Source: Crossaster papposus (taxonomy: Eukaryota > Echinodermata > Asteroidea > Velatida > Solasteridae). From it: a stretch of DNA of 64,000 nucleotides. Numbering within the stretch: the first letter of the stretch is position 1; the number at the start of each line of letters is the position of its first letter. Below, one piece after another: positions 56,801-59,719 of this stretch. The stretch covers positions 1 to 64,000 of the forward strand of contig JBAIAA010001147.1 in NCBI GenBank assembly GCA_037893245.1, read 5' to 3'. Made by a program: the position numbers and the translations under genes. The notes under the pieces were generated by a model. That model did no database searches, was not told the DNA's origin, and was given only the letters and a program-made list of their open reading frames with translations.

Positions 56801-59719
56801 TCCACGTGAAAAAAAAGAAGAGGAAAATAGGATCAAATTTGTTTGAAAAGCAGGTCAAAAGTAGAAGTTTGGAGGACAAAATCAGGATAAAATTAGGACT
56901 TTGGGGCTTTCAGGAGTAGTTTTTGTTGATGTTAACCTATGTCCACAGCATCATAAGCCTCATTTGACATGTTTTGTACTTGCAATGCTATTGCTCCATC
57001 TTCAAGAAGGCTCTCGGAAGTACAGTTGCGATCCTCCTGCATCCAATCTCTTCGTTGTTTTATGTACATACATGTATATGGCAGCGTGTAACACTGGCCA
57101 TTATTTTAGATTATTTCAGAACTCACTGAACGAGATGGCGATGATGCTCCACCCCAGCATCAAAGTCTTCTTCCTCCAGTGCATCCATTCTAGCCTCCTC
57201 TTCCCCACCTTCTGCCTGGTCTGTAGAACCCAAGGAGGAGGAGGAGGGGGATGGCCTCGGGGCGGCGGGCCTTTTGTGGCTGGCCTCGTGGTGGAAGTCG
57301 GCCGTCTGTCGAAGTCGTCTCTTCATCTTCTTGAGATAGGTCAGGTTGGTGAGGCTGTGGAAGTAACGCTGGCCGATGCTGGCTCGCTGGGAAATGCTAG
57401 CAATGAAAAGAAAAAGAAGATATGTGATGCGATTAAAAAAGGAGTCTTTAAGTCGACCCGGGCCCTATTTGAATTTCTTGTATTTTCATTTGAAGGGAAC
57501 TTTCAGCTTTAATGTGGTGAAATAGTAGTCCAAAACAAGGACAAAATACGAACTAAATTTAATACATTGGAGGCAGTGTTTGAAAAATATTGAGTTTTTT
57601 TTTAAAACGATTTCAAAAATTCTACTGTTCTTTAAAACCACATCACATCAGGTGCCGTGATTTCACAGGATTCTTGAGACTGTTATTCACTTACAGTCAA
57701 GTAAGGTATTTCATAATAATTCAGTTGTTTTTGTTTGTTTATGTTTTCGAATGGAGTCTACTATCCTTAACCAGTTCGCGCCGGGATTATTTTAACATTA
57801 ACGAGCCGAGGCGCGGAATTATTTTTAACGAAACTCGGTCCGAGGCAGGTTCAGGCCGATGGGACACCGGGAAGCACACCCACACCCACGCATTTCCAGC
57901 CTTGCTCACTGCTGAAAGACATTTCCAGGCCTTCCTCGTAACGTGTTATGTGTCATCTGTTTTGAACATGGGCAAAACTTTGCATGTATATACGTCCACC
58001 GGCGCGAACTGGTTAAGGGAAACAAACAGTTTGCGAGCATATACCCCGACTCTGCCGTGACTCTCTGAAGGTAAATCATGAAGAAACGTTGCCATATGAT
58101 GGGGAGCAGTGGATGCTCCATGTCTGTGTCTATAGCTAGCTGGGCCCAGCGGTAGATTGGCAGCCGCGCTATGGCCACGGAATGATCCAACTTCAGCTTC
58201 TGACAGGCTCGCTGTAGAAATAGGATTGTCACAACAGAGACTCAATCATCATGGCAAATTCTTCGGTTGGTAAATGTGCAAGTTTGGTAATAGGCTAACA
58301 ACAGTCTTTCAAATAGACGGTGCGAAATACGGTACCCTCTGGAGACTTGAACACAATGGGGACAATGGGAGTGAAAAGGTCTCCAAAGTGTAATTTCTAT
58401 AGATAAATAGGTCTCCATTAGGAATTTCACGAATTAGATTTTTGGATTGTACTTAAATTACTCAAAAACTAGGGTTAGAATGTGGGTTAGGGTTAGTGTT
58501 TGGGTTAGGGTATAATATAGGGTATATTGGGTCGAATTTTCAACCCAGAAAAATAATTGTGGTTAAAATGGGAGCATTTTGAAAAAAGTGCTCGACTTTC
58601 TAACCATTTTGTACACGAGAACAAAGCCATGTCTCGACAGTGATACAAAAACGCGAATTCATGCAGGTAAAGGAGTAGAAGAAAAGTAGGATCCCAAAAA
58701 CCACAAAAAACAACAGAACAAAAGTAGGAGAACAAAATCAGGATAAAAAGTCAGACTTTTTGAAAGCTTTCAGGAGAATTTTTGGTTTTTGGTGATGCTC
58801 ACCCTCAATCATAAGCCTCATTAAGCATGTTCTGTACTTAGAACACTTGTGCTATCCAAAGCTCTTGGAAGTACAATTGCCATAATCCTGCACTCAGGCC
58901 CTTCATTGTGTGATTTCCTTATAGTGTGTAAATATTCAATGAGAACACAGTAGAAAATAGTTGTTGTTTTCAAGAAAAAGTAGAAAAAGTAGCAACACAG
59001 TTATAAAAAAAATAGAAAAAAGTAGGAAAAATAGGAACACAGTTAAAAAAGAATAGGAAAAAGTAGAAAAAGTAGGAACACAGTTAAAAGAAAAAGTAGA
59101 AAAAGTAGGAACACAGTTAACACAAAAATAGGAAAAAGTAGAAAAAGTAGCAACCCAGTTAAAAAAAAAGGAGGAAAAGGTAGGAAAAGTAGAAATACTT
59201 ATTAAGCATGTAACAAACACGTAATTTTGTTAGATATGCAGGATATTGTCAATATTACGCTGTTGTAATTGACCTATCACAGTAGAATCGCGTCAACGCA
59301 GCTTAAAAAATATTGTCCAATCACATGAATTACAAATCGATGCAAAACGTTGCAAATTCTGAGACAAGCAAAAATTACTGGTAAAAATTCCATAAAGTTG
59401 TCCAAGGGGCATGGCTACGTGCCAGTGATTGATAGGTCAATCGAAGTGTCAAGGACAATTAACTTCTACCAAAATGGCTCTCACAAACCTTGAGACCTGC
59501 ATCGGGGCTCGTGTCGACATCTCGACACAACTCCGCCGAGACCTCTTGGAGTAAGCCCATGTCTTGCAGGTTCTTGGTCTCCGCTGACAGAATGCAGTAG
59601 GCTAGCCACGGCCTCTCAATGCTCTGCTTCTCTAGGAGGCTAGGCAAGGGGTTGCTTGAGATGACCAAGGAAAGAACGGACGAGATGAACCCTTGCGATT
59701 TGGTCTCGGCCTTCAGCTC
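12786..59719 (-). CDS. EPG5: EPG5 (ectopic P-granules autophagy protein 5), C-terminal half, 22 exons
   Basis: Known of the family: EPG5 is a very large (about 2,580 aa in human) cytosolic helical-repeat protein. It is recruited to late endosomes/lysosomes by Rab7 and tethers autophagosomes for SNARE-driven fusion. Seen here: 22 minus-strand exons, all with GT donors and AG acceptors and matching phases, total 4,002 nt (1,333 codons plus TGA). Recognisable family stretches are WLEEPLLHDASLYLPSLPAQ (exon 4), DLWMEYANVDLANY (exon 5), HLVQLPWNQFHPDLASMELM (exon 16) and the C-terminus ending CQLVTVMFPEKHYLSLIRTQ. The frame enters open at 59719, so the N-terminal half lies beyond the right edge. 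There are no frameshifts or stops in the exons, so the gene looks intact. Introns range from 0.4 to 9.5 kb and are full of transposons. Exon numbers below are window numbers, counted 5' to 3'. Confidence 0.9.
13890..14760 (+). repeat. 34-bp minisatellite in EPG5 intron
   Basis: Units near CCACCCTGCCTGTTACACCC plus TGTACTGCCTCAAA, about 25 copies, regular at 13900-14190 and increasingly degenerate to the right. It lies between EPG5 exons 21 and 22 (minus strand), so the transcript carries the G/A-rich complement. Confidence 0.9.
15130..15355 (-). CDS. EPG5: EPG5 window exon 21
   Basis: Encodes PELTHDEFLAECSKQGAMLT and CRNLEEEHTLYTELMDWCVQ. The acceptor is cttcaAG; the donor is GTAAGG. 226 nt, phase 1 to 2. 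Confidence 0.87.
15473..16419. mobile_element. MITE with GGGCC(A/G)ATTTCAC termini, with a nested MITE
   Basis: The left end CGGGGCCAATTTCACGAAAT and the right end ATTTTGTGAAATCGGCCGCT are inverted copies. The interior has repeated CTTAAGTTAAGACG-like and GATCGAT-like motifs. A piggyBac-like MITE is inserted at 16124-16361. It sits between EPG5 exons 20 and 21. Confidence 0.65.
16124..16361 (-). mobile_element. TTAA MITE (piggyBac-like), copy 1
   Basis: Starts TTAACCAGTTCGCGCCGG and ends CCGGCGCGAACTGG; the closing TTAA has decayed to ACAA. The internal blocks CATCACCGAGCCG and GTGTTTATGCGTCATCCG are shared with the other seven copies. Confidence 0.85.
16451..16699 (-). CDS. EPG5: EPG5 window exon 20
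   Basis: Encodes QELVSLLSTLLTLLNNCSPI and LASVKHSALVVEACIEAHFN. The acceptor is tatctAG; the donor is GTGAGA. 249 nt, phase 1 to 1. The nested MITE pair at 15473-16419 ends about 30 bp past the donor. Confidence 0.88.
17147..17343 (-). CDS. EPG5: EPG5 window exon 19
   Basis: Encodes LMRGVARFNTPSSLDSAPDA and CKDWFPAPIQRLLNDIELLA. The acceptor is ttttcAG; the donor is GTATGC. 197 nt, phase 2 to 1. Confidence 0.87.
17594..17808. repeat. Inverted repeat with GTCGAGTCC ends
   Basis: GTCGAGTCCCTGCAAGTCC at the left; at the right GGACTTGCAGGGACTT is repeated, ending GGACTCGAC. Related CAAGTC-rich scraps occur at 8985-9050 and 14940-15000. Confidence 0.6.
18810..19029 (+). mobile_element. TTAA MITE (piggyBac-like), copy 2
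   Basis: The left end is degenerate (TTAACAAGTTTGCACC); the right end GGCGCGAACTGGTTAA is intact. It is in the opposite orientation to copy 1 by its internal blocks. Confidence 0.75.
19320..19561 (+). mobile_element. TTAA MITE (piggyBac-like), copy 3
   Basis: TTAACCAGTTCGCGCCGG ... CCGGCGCGAACTGGTTAA, 242 bp, both TTAA ends present. Opposite orientation to copy 1. Confidence 0.88.
19975..20232 (-). mobile_element. GTAGGATACACC MITE, copy 3 (partial)
   Basis: Inverted orientation. GATATCTAGTGCAATTATTT, GCTGGATGCTTACAATCATT and the terminus GGCGTATCCTCCCTTT are readable. The other end is missing. Confidence 0.7.
21261..23150 (+). mobile_element. Degenerate mariner/IS630-type element nested in the long-TIR element
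   Basis: The left end has ACAGGGTTGTCCCCCC and AACCCGGAGTGCC, typical of IS630/mariner-type termini. An inverted repeat GGGGAATCTTTCTA..ATAC CAAGATCA..AGTTTTCATTCT at about 21337-21402 recurs inverted at 23003-23073. The outer right terminus is eroded, so the right boundary is approximate. It contains the broken transposase at 21880-22496. Confidence 0.6.
21880..22496 (+). pseudogene. Broken DDE transposase of the Tc1/mariner-IS630 type
   Basis: Plus-strand remnants in order: DESKFPLNVGKVNTKNIRDY, HVWCGLTVEGDLLGPRFLKG, WWFQDDVQLTVQGW (QDD-type second acidic site), then after an in-frame stop at about 22227 KSPEQTPMDYFFWGYVKYIV (matching SPDLTPxDFFLWGYVKD of the family) and a C-terminus RPEVCIHEGEDHVERRI. 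The N-terminal helix-turn-helix part is not recognisable. Stops and frame changes show it is dead. Confidence 0.72.
24665..24822 (-). CDS. EPG5: EPG5 window exon 18
   Basis: Encodes GASMHHLIAQAKEFSWQLLD and NCAVAWNIDRCDPRHVL. A T-rich tract precedes the AG acceptor; the donor GTATGT leaves phase 2. It sits just beyond the right terminus of the 4.05-kb long-TIR element (ends 24522). Confidence 0.87.
24880..25137 (+). mobile_element. GTAGGATACACC MITE, copy 4 (partial)
   Basis: Has GTCAGTTAAACGATAAAATA, CTCCCCAAATCCACC and the terminus CAATGGTGTATCCTATCTTTAA. The left third is lost. Confidence 0.72.
25329..25576 (-). mobile_element. TTAA MITE (piggyBac-like), copy 4
   Basis: TTAACCAGTTCGTGCCGG ... 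CCGGCACAAACTGGTTAA, 248 bp, same orientation as copy 1. Inserted in the first of two duplicated flanking blocks (see 25135-25980). Confidence 0.87.
25630..25871 (-). mobile_element. TTAA MITE (piggyBac-like), copy 5
   Basis: TTAACCAGTTCGCGCCGG ... CCGGCGCGAACTGGTTAA, 242 bp, only 53 bp from copy 4. Its interior matches copy 3 (aCATACATTTCCGAACTTGAA) better than copy 4, so it is an independent insertion. Confidence 0.88.
25982..26143 (+). repeat. Left terminal inverted repeat of the two-ORF transposon
   Basis: Starts AGGGCCGTATG. Pairs with 31909-32061 through the blocks CCGTGGG, ATGTTTATTT, TTGGCGCCAATTTTTCGAGC and TGACGTCATAG. The spacing differs by a few bases between the two ends. Confidence 0.82.
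26150..26539. other. 3' subterminal region of the two-ORF transposon
   Basis: Non-coding, between the left TIR and the end of ORF2. Contains TATGATGTCATACC and ATGTGCAAATTAGTTATGAC followed by GTCATAG, which repeat the TIR's TGACGTCAT motif. Confidence 0.7.
26540..28138 (-). CDS. Transposon ORF2: PIN/XPG-like nuclease with CXC tail
   Basis: 532 aa in the +1 frame relative to ORF1. Seen, with residue numbers: IIDAMAVVQ (D111), VHVVFDRYD (D154, D157), QEEADTRMLLHA (E247, E248, D250), QSPDTDVLVLAL (D274, D276) and LSGCDQTGTFCGKSK (D332). This order of acidic motifs fits a FEN1/XPG/PIN-type metal-dependent nuclease. From about 478 to 510 is a Cys-rich CXC-like segment (KCGCKGSC.TMICSCRKHNLKC), probably Zn- and DNA-binding, followed by an acidic DDSDDDDD tail. 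In relatives I recall, this part is fused to the ORF1 part, so ORF2 may be expressed as a fusion by frameshifting or may have been separated by an indel. No stops interrupt it. Confidence 0.84.
   Translation of the reverse strand: MKKANLKTWKTARMVKKSKKAVAVTAIKNERALFARFLVVILSRPDIDLKESISEFEFAEYPHSLFTFDGILRSCVAKSKLMTILERLPEQQQLVVAQGEQTQHGRVTIIDAMAVVQSMGKPTWVKTCYDLANHFLHVLDCKSQGFHEVHVVFDRYDIPNSLKERTRNLRLGDHRSLAYNISDEAIIEKVTLKQLLNNQDNKQRLTLYLASHILKHHKESEKIYVTTLSEECKSNKLILDHLNSTQEEADTRMLLHALDASQRGATSICIQSPDTDVLVLALWCYKDLCPATSMLVGTGGLRRTIDLGPIYDALGSQKASALPGFHVLSGCDQTGTFCGKSKISCWNTLQKADGDIVRAFGNLGNTPGIQEDDVSELERYVCQLYVPGTTISSVNEMRWYLFSKRQYTDEKLPPIKATLVQKINRANYVTMVWKQCGTATSTLPPPTSHGWRLEGDRLLPVPTTVLPAPKAVLQLVKCGCKGSCSTMICSCRKHNLKCTDMCTCEEACENILIVNIHAAGDDSDDDDDVLEM
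28092..31334 (-). CDS. Transposon ORF1: transposase-like protein with two C2HC zinc modules
   Basis: 1,080 aa, no introns. Seen: a first zinc module C20-x2-C23...H81-x2-C84 and a second C151-x2-C154...H208-x2-C211 (CFFCQTY...RYHQTCW). After a Ser/Pro linker comes a long helical region, with GEGRKTAITFDLQLYERAV midway and FFAHDRQNYARMVPLYLAQ followed by CAIGPDHGIEQENKVMK (about 927-943), the most family-typical stretch. Similar ORFs are common as uncharacterised, multi-copy proteins in marine invertebrate genomes (my recollection). Acidic residues such as D932 and E936 could belong to a catalytic or structural centre, but I cannot assign a DDE triad. The start ATG at 31334 gives a plausible MEPSPEKRPR basic N-terminus. 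It ends in frame at 28092, overlapping ORF2 by 47 nt. Confidence 0.85.
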   Translation of the reverse strand: MEPSPEKRPRIEIINDYSRCIICQTLTSELLVKNVQQETYKNILYYVAARAKYGESDLIDVSKRLEHVTGDMLKRFGATVHASCRKNVVHSQKLERAKVRFEKAVSSKNINLLLPKAGRPSTSSTPDLAPGPSHEVRLSRSSTARYDKQMCFFCQTYKEKEHVHAIQSGIRGKQLHDYVTNCDKDIFNVYLSSAIKPDDALSIDVRYHQTCWTKHVVRGTGNTSVKNTKDQSVNENEIAAKIEFLDLIKNLLEAGRILSIDDAHTACLRILRQHKVNDSPSRKYVRKMINDNIVDIDFIPALRRNEADRFCLNAAKIAAIEAAVSAADVDSDMRLIFQCAKIVRKVILKSVPWEYDGTLGSDMTEKIPSKLGNLLCWIMAGVSTELQTEKRTSDVDEKACILGQQIMYQVKTDCQMRYEPTSLPEEAAQFRKRREYPLQVGTGIFVHQKTRSRSMVDYFHHLGVSVDYTRILRLETQLAQAVLSHSAEYDVFIPPSLVKNDFIFFAADNSDFSEDTPEGKNTLHATAMVVFQRTSQPKSVVTVNISETAAAKSLKLGPQLTTDMLTCHVPANAQPPCIKYDTVVTSPAADITDSASKDDLTWAVGQSLIQSGTEKQSIPTWSAYNSAKGLPQHRLTTIAMMPLLAAPAHEWSTMLTILKQAQKITAVVMGEGRKTAITFDLQLYERAVKLQMHKAPALNNLVFRIGEMHTVMTSLRALGTSIDDSGFDDAWIEANLYSSTTTRQIIEGRHMKRALTAHSITSSALCDLHLSAFLKTEVEQSSTVHDNLQVAASMVNSACQERKYDELDNRHKQLLAVVDVSLMDKLNEFDAKMETSHPTFKFARDYMKFVAWIWMFIRATREGNWKLHLESLRALCKYFFAHDRQNYARMVPLYLAQMEKLETNDPDIYTEFMAGNFCVYKNEVPFCAIGPDHGIEQENKVMKILGGLKGLTQQPAAMARWCLIAPDLSRLVNEAEHLVGKVSQRSVRHHDLSDAKLERYEDNVGKLREVLKVNDPFIIEDNELINIVTQAIMPEVVKQAVIQRDSVGEEMFEKFVQERLVNLESYEEGKSQDLEDSKNG
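31335..31908. other. 5' untranslated/promoter region of the two-ORF transposon
   Basis: About 570 bp upstream of ORF1 within the element. Contains TTACGTCACG and ATGAAGTCATAC, partial copies of the palindromic TGACGTCA site. No upstream ORF of note. Confidence 0.6.
31909..32061 (-). repeat. Right terminal inverted repeat of the two-ORF transposon
   Basis: Reverse complement of the left end: TATGACGTCAT at 31910-31920, GCTCGAAAAAATTGGCGCC, then CATACGGCCCT ending at 32061. This is the 5' (promoter) end of the element relative to its ORFs. Confidence 0.82.
32062..33300. other. Intron sequence with GTCTCC-rich repeats
   Basis: Holds a TAA microsatellite and pieces with GGGAGACA/TGTCTCC and CCCTAACCC motifs at 32500-33020. 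No exon or ORF is supported. Confidence 0.6.
32455..32480 (+). repeat. (TAA)n microsatellite
   Basis: Eight TAA units. Confidence 0.95.
33303..33512 (-). mobile_element. tRNA-derived SINE
   Basis: On the minus strand: an A-box-like TGGTCTGGAGCATTGACCTC, a B-box GGTTCGAGCCC, then a conserved tail CCTTAGGCAAGACACTTTGT and CCACCCAGGGGTAAATGGGT. These are the RNA polymerase III head and body of a tRNA-derived SINE. Confidence 0.75.
33589..33785. mobile_element. MITE, GTTTGTTTATGGTGTAAAT ends
   Basis: The 20-bp inverted ends close at ATTTACACCATAAACAAAC. The interior ATCGAGGACGTCCTCGAT and ATTCGTGTACAAAAC are shared with a diverged relative at about 18385-18540. Confidence 0.78.
34030..34105 (+). 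repeat. 17-bp tandem repeat TGACCTCAAATAACTTT
   Basis: About four perfect units of TGACCTCAAATAACTTT. Confidence 0.9.
34327..34512 (-). CDS. EPG5: EPG5 window exon 17
   Basis: 62 codons, phase 0 to 0: VFEDRGPVCLSFLGNIFPRI and AFLSNLLSLLVIFLNEDNIM. The acceptor is caaaAG; the donor is GTGGGT. It is followed by the 9.5-kb intron that holds the two-ORF transposon. Confidence 0.86.
34564..35006 (+). mobile_element. TGTGACC-type MITE, body C copy 1
   Basis: A perfect inverted end of over 30 bp, ATATGTGACCGGCTCTACAA at the left and its complement at the right. 443 bp, between EPG5 exons 16 and 17. Confidence 0.88.
35293..35468 (-). CDS. EPG5: EPG5 window exon 16
   Basis: Encodes YLDPPLVNSLSLLWPFYHDT and MTYHQHLVQLPWNQFHPDLA, one of the clearest EPG5 signatures. 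The acceptor is accgcAG; the donor is GTGAGT. 176 nt, phase 1 to 0. Confidence 0.88.
35828..35856 (+). repeat. Poly-C run
   Basis: 29 consecutive C inside a GC-rich dispersed repeat (about 35590-35900) bounded by ATTCAGGGGAGGGG and CCTGCATTCGCCCCTGA. Confidence 0.9.
36030..38080. other. Intron sequence, nothing coding
   Basis: Between EPG5 exons 15 and 16. Includes a palindromic TACGTACGTATGTATGTACG stretch at about 36408-36432 and a poly-C at 37327-37339. Confidence 0.6.
38083..38420 (+). repeat. Dispersed repeat with telomere-like core, copy 1
   Basis: From ATTTTTGTATCACTGTG to CTCCAGAGGGTACCGTATTT. The middle has CCCTAACCCAAACACTAACC. Confidence 0.85.
38839..38869 (+). repeat. Poly-G run
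   Basis: 31 consecutive G between exons 15 and 16, following a GGGTGGAGGGGTGGG stretch. Confidence 0.9.
39254..39663 (+). mobile_element. TGTGACC-type MITE, body A copy 2
   Basis: Left end ATATGTGACCCGCTCCTATG, with a long internal match to the copy at 12202; the right end CAGGACACATATG is slightly decayed. Lies just past exon 15. Confidence 0.75.
39827..39939 (-). CDS. EPG5: EPG5 window exon 15
   Basis: Encodes PNTKQLLPPWVEGDRVPASC and MVSMFSHTIGCIQAQFQ. The acceptor is gtcttcAG; the donor is GTGAGT. 113 nt, phase 2 to 1. Confidence 0.8.
39980..40830. repeat. GACTCGAGTC-rich intron segment
   Basis: Clusters of ACTCGACTCGAGTC-like palindromes at 39983-40065, 40316-40410 and 40789-40825, possibly ends of a decayed inverted-repeat element. 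An intact small MITE (40454-40624) lies within. Confidence 0.5.
40454..40624. mobile_element. Short MITE, CCGGTGTAACGGTCTCAC ends
   Basis: CCGGTGTAACGGTCTCACTT ... AAGTGAGACCGTTACACCGG, 171 bp. A second inverted pair, GTGTGCTAACTTCTT and AGAAGTTAGCACAC, lies inside. Confidence 0.9.
41550..41628 (-). CDS. EPG5: EPG5 window exon 14
   Basis: Short exon: VRHLWTRLSGLFYPWIVALE. The acceptor is ctttccAG. The donor GTAAGA (phase 2) is preferred over an internal GTAGCA (phase 0), because exon 15 needs phase 2. Confidence 0.8.
41966..42186 (-). mobile_element. TTAA MITE (piggyBac-like), copy 6
   Basis: 221 bp with both TTAA ends and an internal deletion near the left end. Inserted 42 bp from the splice donor of EPG5 exon 13. 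Confidence 0.86.
42229..42427 (-). CDS. EPG5: EPG5 window exon 13
   Basis: Encodes LQETIEWMTTYFSRQRNSNP and PLVSFLGYIILNTIILEAQR. The acceptor cgtccAG has a weak pyrimidine tract; the donor is GTAGGA (phase 1). A piggyBac-like MITE (41966-42186) lies 42 bp beyond the donor. Confidence 0.84.
43202..43350 (-). CDS. EPG5: EPG5 window exon 12
   Basis: Encodes SEEHCLHKDIWSDTLKSLGC and SISQDQVKVLIKTCPLLSLQ. The acceptor is ttaatAG; the donor is GTATAG after CAG. 149 nt, phase 1 to 0. Confidence 0.84.
43818..44875. mobile_element. About 1.06-kb insertion inside a MITE
   Basis: Begins with the 165-bp hairpin at 43819-43983 and ends CCCAGGTATTTATGAATA. A TA is present at both junctions, consistent with a TA target duplication. 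Its right end (ACGTGACGGGCTCTCGAC...TATTTATGAATA) recurs at about 11580-11632. No transposase is readable. Confidence 0.55.
43819..43983. repeat. Near-perfect 165-bp hairpin
   Basis: Arms of about 76 nt (GGGAATAAATGTGTGTTCG ... GCTGATAATTACCC) separated by a short GAGCCGAAGGCGAG loop. The arms differ at only a handful of positions. Confidence 0.93.
45257..45470 (-). CDS. EPG5: EPG5 window exon 11
   Basis: Begins FDPAQWLSHCQPVMAVRSQF and contains HQFPEHYRDVLRLVLNG, aligning to FDxxQWL...QFPxxYxDxLRL of the family. The acceptor is gatcAG. The donor GTTGGT after AAC G is chosen because it matches the phase 1 acceptor of exon 12; a GTAAAA 24 bp downstream does not. Confidence 0.87.
45600..46234 (+). 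mobile_element. TGTGACC-type MITE, body C copy 2 with internal duplication
   Basis: TGTGACCAACTCCACAAAG at the left and TTTGTAGAGCCGGTCACAA at the right. The middle (GGAAAGCCCACAACGTAGGC ... CACACACAATTGTATTTGTT) is present twice in tandem, making it about 190 bp longer than copy 1. Confidence 0.8.
46709..46950 (+). repeat. 24-26-bp tandem repeat, AACCGGTTAA core
   Basis: Ten units of CCGGTTAAACTGATTTACTC plus TATTAA with variants. Each unit carries a palindromic (A)ACCGGTT core. Confidence 0.93.
47087..47281 (-). CDS. EPG5: EPG5 window exon 10
   Basis: 65 codons, phase 0 to 0: EYIRPYPEQAQPLMSAILTN, then QMYSDVVRVGISDEKDTGFM and LLTK. The acceptor is ttctcAG; the donor is GTAGTT after AAG. 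The FV(Q)MY..V then MLLTKFD block shared with exon 11 is characteristic of EPG5. Confidence 0.88.
47439..47836 (-). mobile_element. TTAAAGGGATCGTATACG MITE, copy 1
   Basis: TIR TTAAAGGGATCGTATACGTT at both ends, 398 bp, between EPG5 exons 9 and 10. TTAA at each terminus suggests a TTAA target. Confidence 0.9.
48522..48690 (-). CDS. EPG5: EPG5 window exon 9
   Basis: Encodes DLIHFTRVAESPAEFEVAKQ and MSESARHYPPTRQFFSSCIE, strongly family-like. The acceptor is atttcAG; the donor is GTAGGA after CAG. 169 nt, phase 2 to 0. Confidence 0.88.
49100..49327 (+). mobile_element. TTAA MITE (piggyBac-like), copy 7
   Basis: 228 bp with intact ends; the internal GTGTTTATGCGTCATCCG block is shortened. Opposite orientation to copies 6 and 8. 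Confidence 0.87.
49458..49768. mobile_element. MITE with CGATTTCACTAA ends
   Basis: CCCGATTTCACTAAACTCTT at the left and GCGCTTAGTGAAATCGTTGG at the right. The GC-rich interior has ACGATGCATCGCAGCGCTGC and GTTGTCAAGGTA repeated three times. Confidence 0.6.
49836..49978 (-). CDS. EPG5: EPG5 window exon 8
   Basis: Encodes KQVNEIISRRLGENRAEFKQ and APPPSAVVVSAVHIENAIT. The acceptor is ctttAG; the donor is GTAAGT. 143 nt, phase 0 to 2. Confidence 0.85.
50028..50359 (+). mobile_element. GTAGGATACACC MITE, copy 6
   Basis: Nearly complete: GGTAGGATACACCATTTGCA ... CAATGGTGTATCGTACCTTTA. A second partial 3' end (50360-50415) follows directly, so the end is tandemly duplicated. Confidence 0.85.
51474..51863 (+). 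mobile_element. TTAAAGGGATCGTATACG MITE, copy 2
   Basis: Same family in inverted orientation between exons 7 and 8: TTAAAGGGATCGTATACGTT at the left and AACTTATACGATCTCTTAA at the right. Confidence 0.9.
51950..52025 (-). CDS. EPG5: EPG5 window exon 7
   Basis: Short exon (76 nt), ENQNVVLDCEFLEMIPGLYA. Three AGs follow one another (cAGAGAG) at the acceptor; only the third keeps phase with exon 6. The donor is GTAAGT after CAG. The acceptor choice could differ by a few bases. Confidence 0.78.
52382..52797 (+). mobile_element. TGTGACC-type MITE, body B
   Basis: CATATGTGACCTGTTCCAAC at the left and TCGTTGGAGCAGGTCAAATA at the right are inverted. The interior differs from body A. Confidence 0.7.
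53181..53352 (-). CDS. EPG5: EPG5 window exon 6
   Basis: Encodes TSRILNRLTHYKDQQEPPSV and RELLVNNHAMLVFLQDDIKQ. The acceptor is tgcctAG and the consensus donor is GTAAGT. 172 nt, phase 1 to 2. Confidence 0.85.
53508..53841 (+). repeat. Dispersed repeat with telomere-like core, copy 2
   Basis: Same orientation and boundaries as copy 1, closely similar. Confidence 0.85.
54205..54298 (+). mobile_element. tRNA-derived SINE head
   Basis: CCGTGGCCTAGTGGTCTGGA (A box) and GGTTGTGGGTTGGAGCCCGG (B box). It shares TCTGCGGGTAATT and GGCCTGGG with the SINE at 33303-33512 but lacks its body, so it is truncated. Confidence 0.7.
54317..54680 (+). repeat. Two-copy tandem duplication, 181-bp period
   Basis: TACATTATTAATGCCTTGCA at 54317 recurs at 54498. 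The shared features AACTAGTTACTAGT, TATTGACAGATTT and CAAGATGCAGTCTTT are readable in both units. Confidence 0.88.
55098..55245 (-). CDS. EPG5: EPG5 window exon 5
   Basis: Begins DLWMEYANVDLANYHTTQLV, directly continuing exon 4, and ends in a Ser/Gln-rich tail. The acceptor is tttttcAG; the donor GTGAGA leaves phase 1. The acceptor and first bases of this exon resemble the unit of the tandem array lying upstream in the intron (55246-56110). Confidence 0.86.
55246..56110 (+). repeat. Degenerate 110-135-bp tandem array beside EPG5 exon 5
   Basis: Seven or eight units of the type AAATAGTGGATATGG...CTACAGTTTGGTGG...GATAGTTGGTCATCCACAAG. Within it, an 11-bp CCACAAGTCTC run is repeated at about 55918-55966. 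Confidence 0.85.
56229..56352 (-). CDS. EPG5: EPG5 window exon 4
   Basis: Encodes LYQMFLLWLEEPLLHDA and SLPAQYEAEKLSRIFNGDQ, one of the most conserved stretches of the family. The acceptor is ctacAG; the donor GTGAGA follows CAG. 124 nt, phase 2 to 0. Confidence 0.88.
56409..56730. mobile_element. MITE with about 38-bp TIR (TGCTGCGTTCCAGTCGCG)
   Basis: TGCTGCGTTCCAGTCGCGTC at the left pairs with GACGCGATTGGAACGCAGCA at the right, extending through GTGTTTATCGTGTTCAC. 322 bp, in the intron between exons 3 and 4. Confidence 0.9.
57127..57396 (-). CDS. EPG5: EPG5 window exon 3
   Basis: Encodes ISQRASIGQRYFHSLTNL followed by a basic, then Ser/Pro-rich, then acidic linker (EEEARMDALEEEDFDAG), the low-complexity loop of the protein. 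A strong pyrimidine tract precedes tgctAG. The donor GTGAGT follows CTC GTT CA (phase 2). A second AG 12 bp further in (cccAG) is possible but would break the phase with exon 2. Confidence 0.82.
57767..58016 (-). mobile_element. TTAA MITE (piggyBac-like), copy 8
   Basis: 250 bp with intact TTAA ends, ending 28 bp from the splice donor of EPG5 exon 2. Confidence 0.87.
58045..58211 (-). CDS. EPG5: EPG5 window exon 2
   Basis: Enters in phase 0 (RACQKLKLDHSVAIARLPIY) and leaves with two bases of a codon. The acceptor is ttctacAG; the donor is GG before GTATAT. A piggyBac-like MITE (57767-58016) ends only about 28 bp beyond the donor. Confidence 0.78.
58325..58656 (-). repeat. Dispersed repeat with telomere-like core, copy 3
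   Basis: Inverted relative to copies 1 and 2: AAATACGGTACCCTCTGGAG ... CGACAGTGATACAAAAA. Confidence 0.85.
58930..59200 (+). repeat. Purine-rich tandem repeat (AAAAGTAGGAACACAGTT)
   Basis: Units of 40-50 bp built from GGAAAAAGTAGAAAAAGTAG and GAACACAGTTAAAA. In the EPG5 transcript (minus) it is a long pyrimidine tract between exons 1 and 2. Confidence 0.85.
59264..59442. repeat. Short inverted-repeat element, TTGACCTATCAC ends
   Basis: ATTGACCTATCAC at the left and GTGATTGATAGGTCAAT at the right, directly beside EPG5 window exon 1. Confidence 0.5.
59489..59719 (-). CDS. EPG5: EPG5 window exon 1
   Basis: Phase 0 to 0, 77 codons beginning ELKAETKSQGFISSVLSL and containing ERPWLAYCILSAETKNLQDM. 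The acceptor is cctcAG before GAGCTGAAG; the donor is AAG before GTTTGT. This is the most upstream exon in the window and upstream exons must exist, because the frame is open into the acceptor and there is no start context. Confidence 0.8.

Noticed and set aside
56901..57512. 203-codon plus-strand ORF
   Set aside because: It is antisense to EPG5 exon 3, which has strong splice sites and family similarity.
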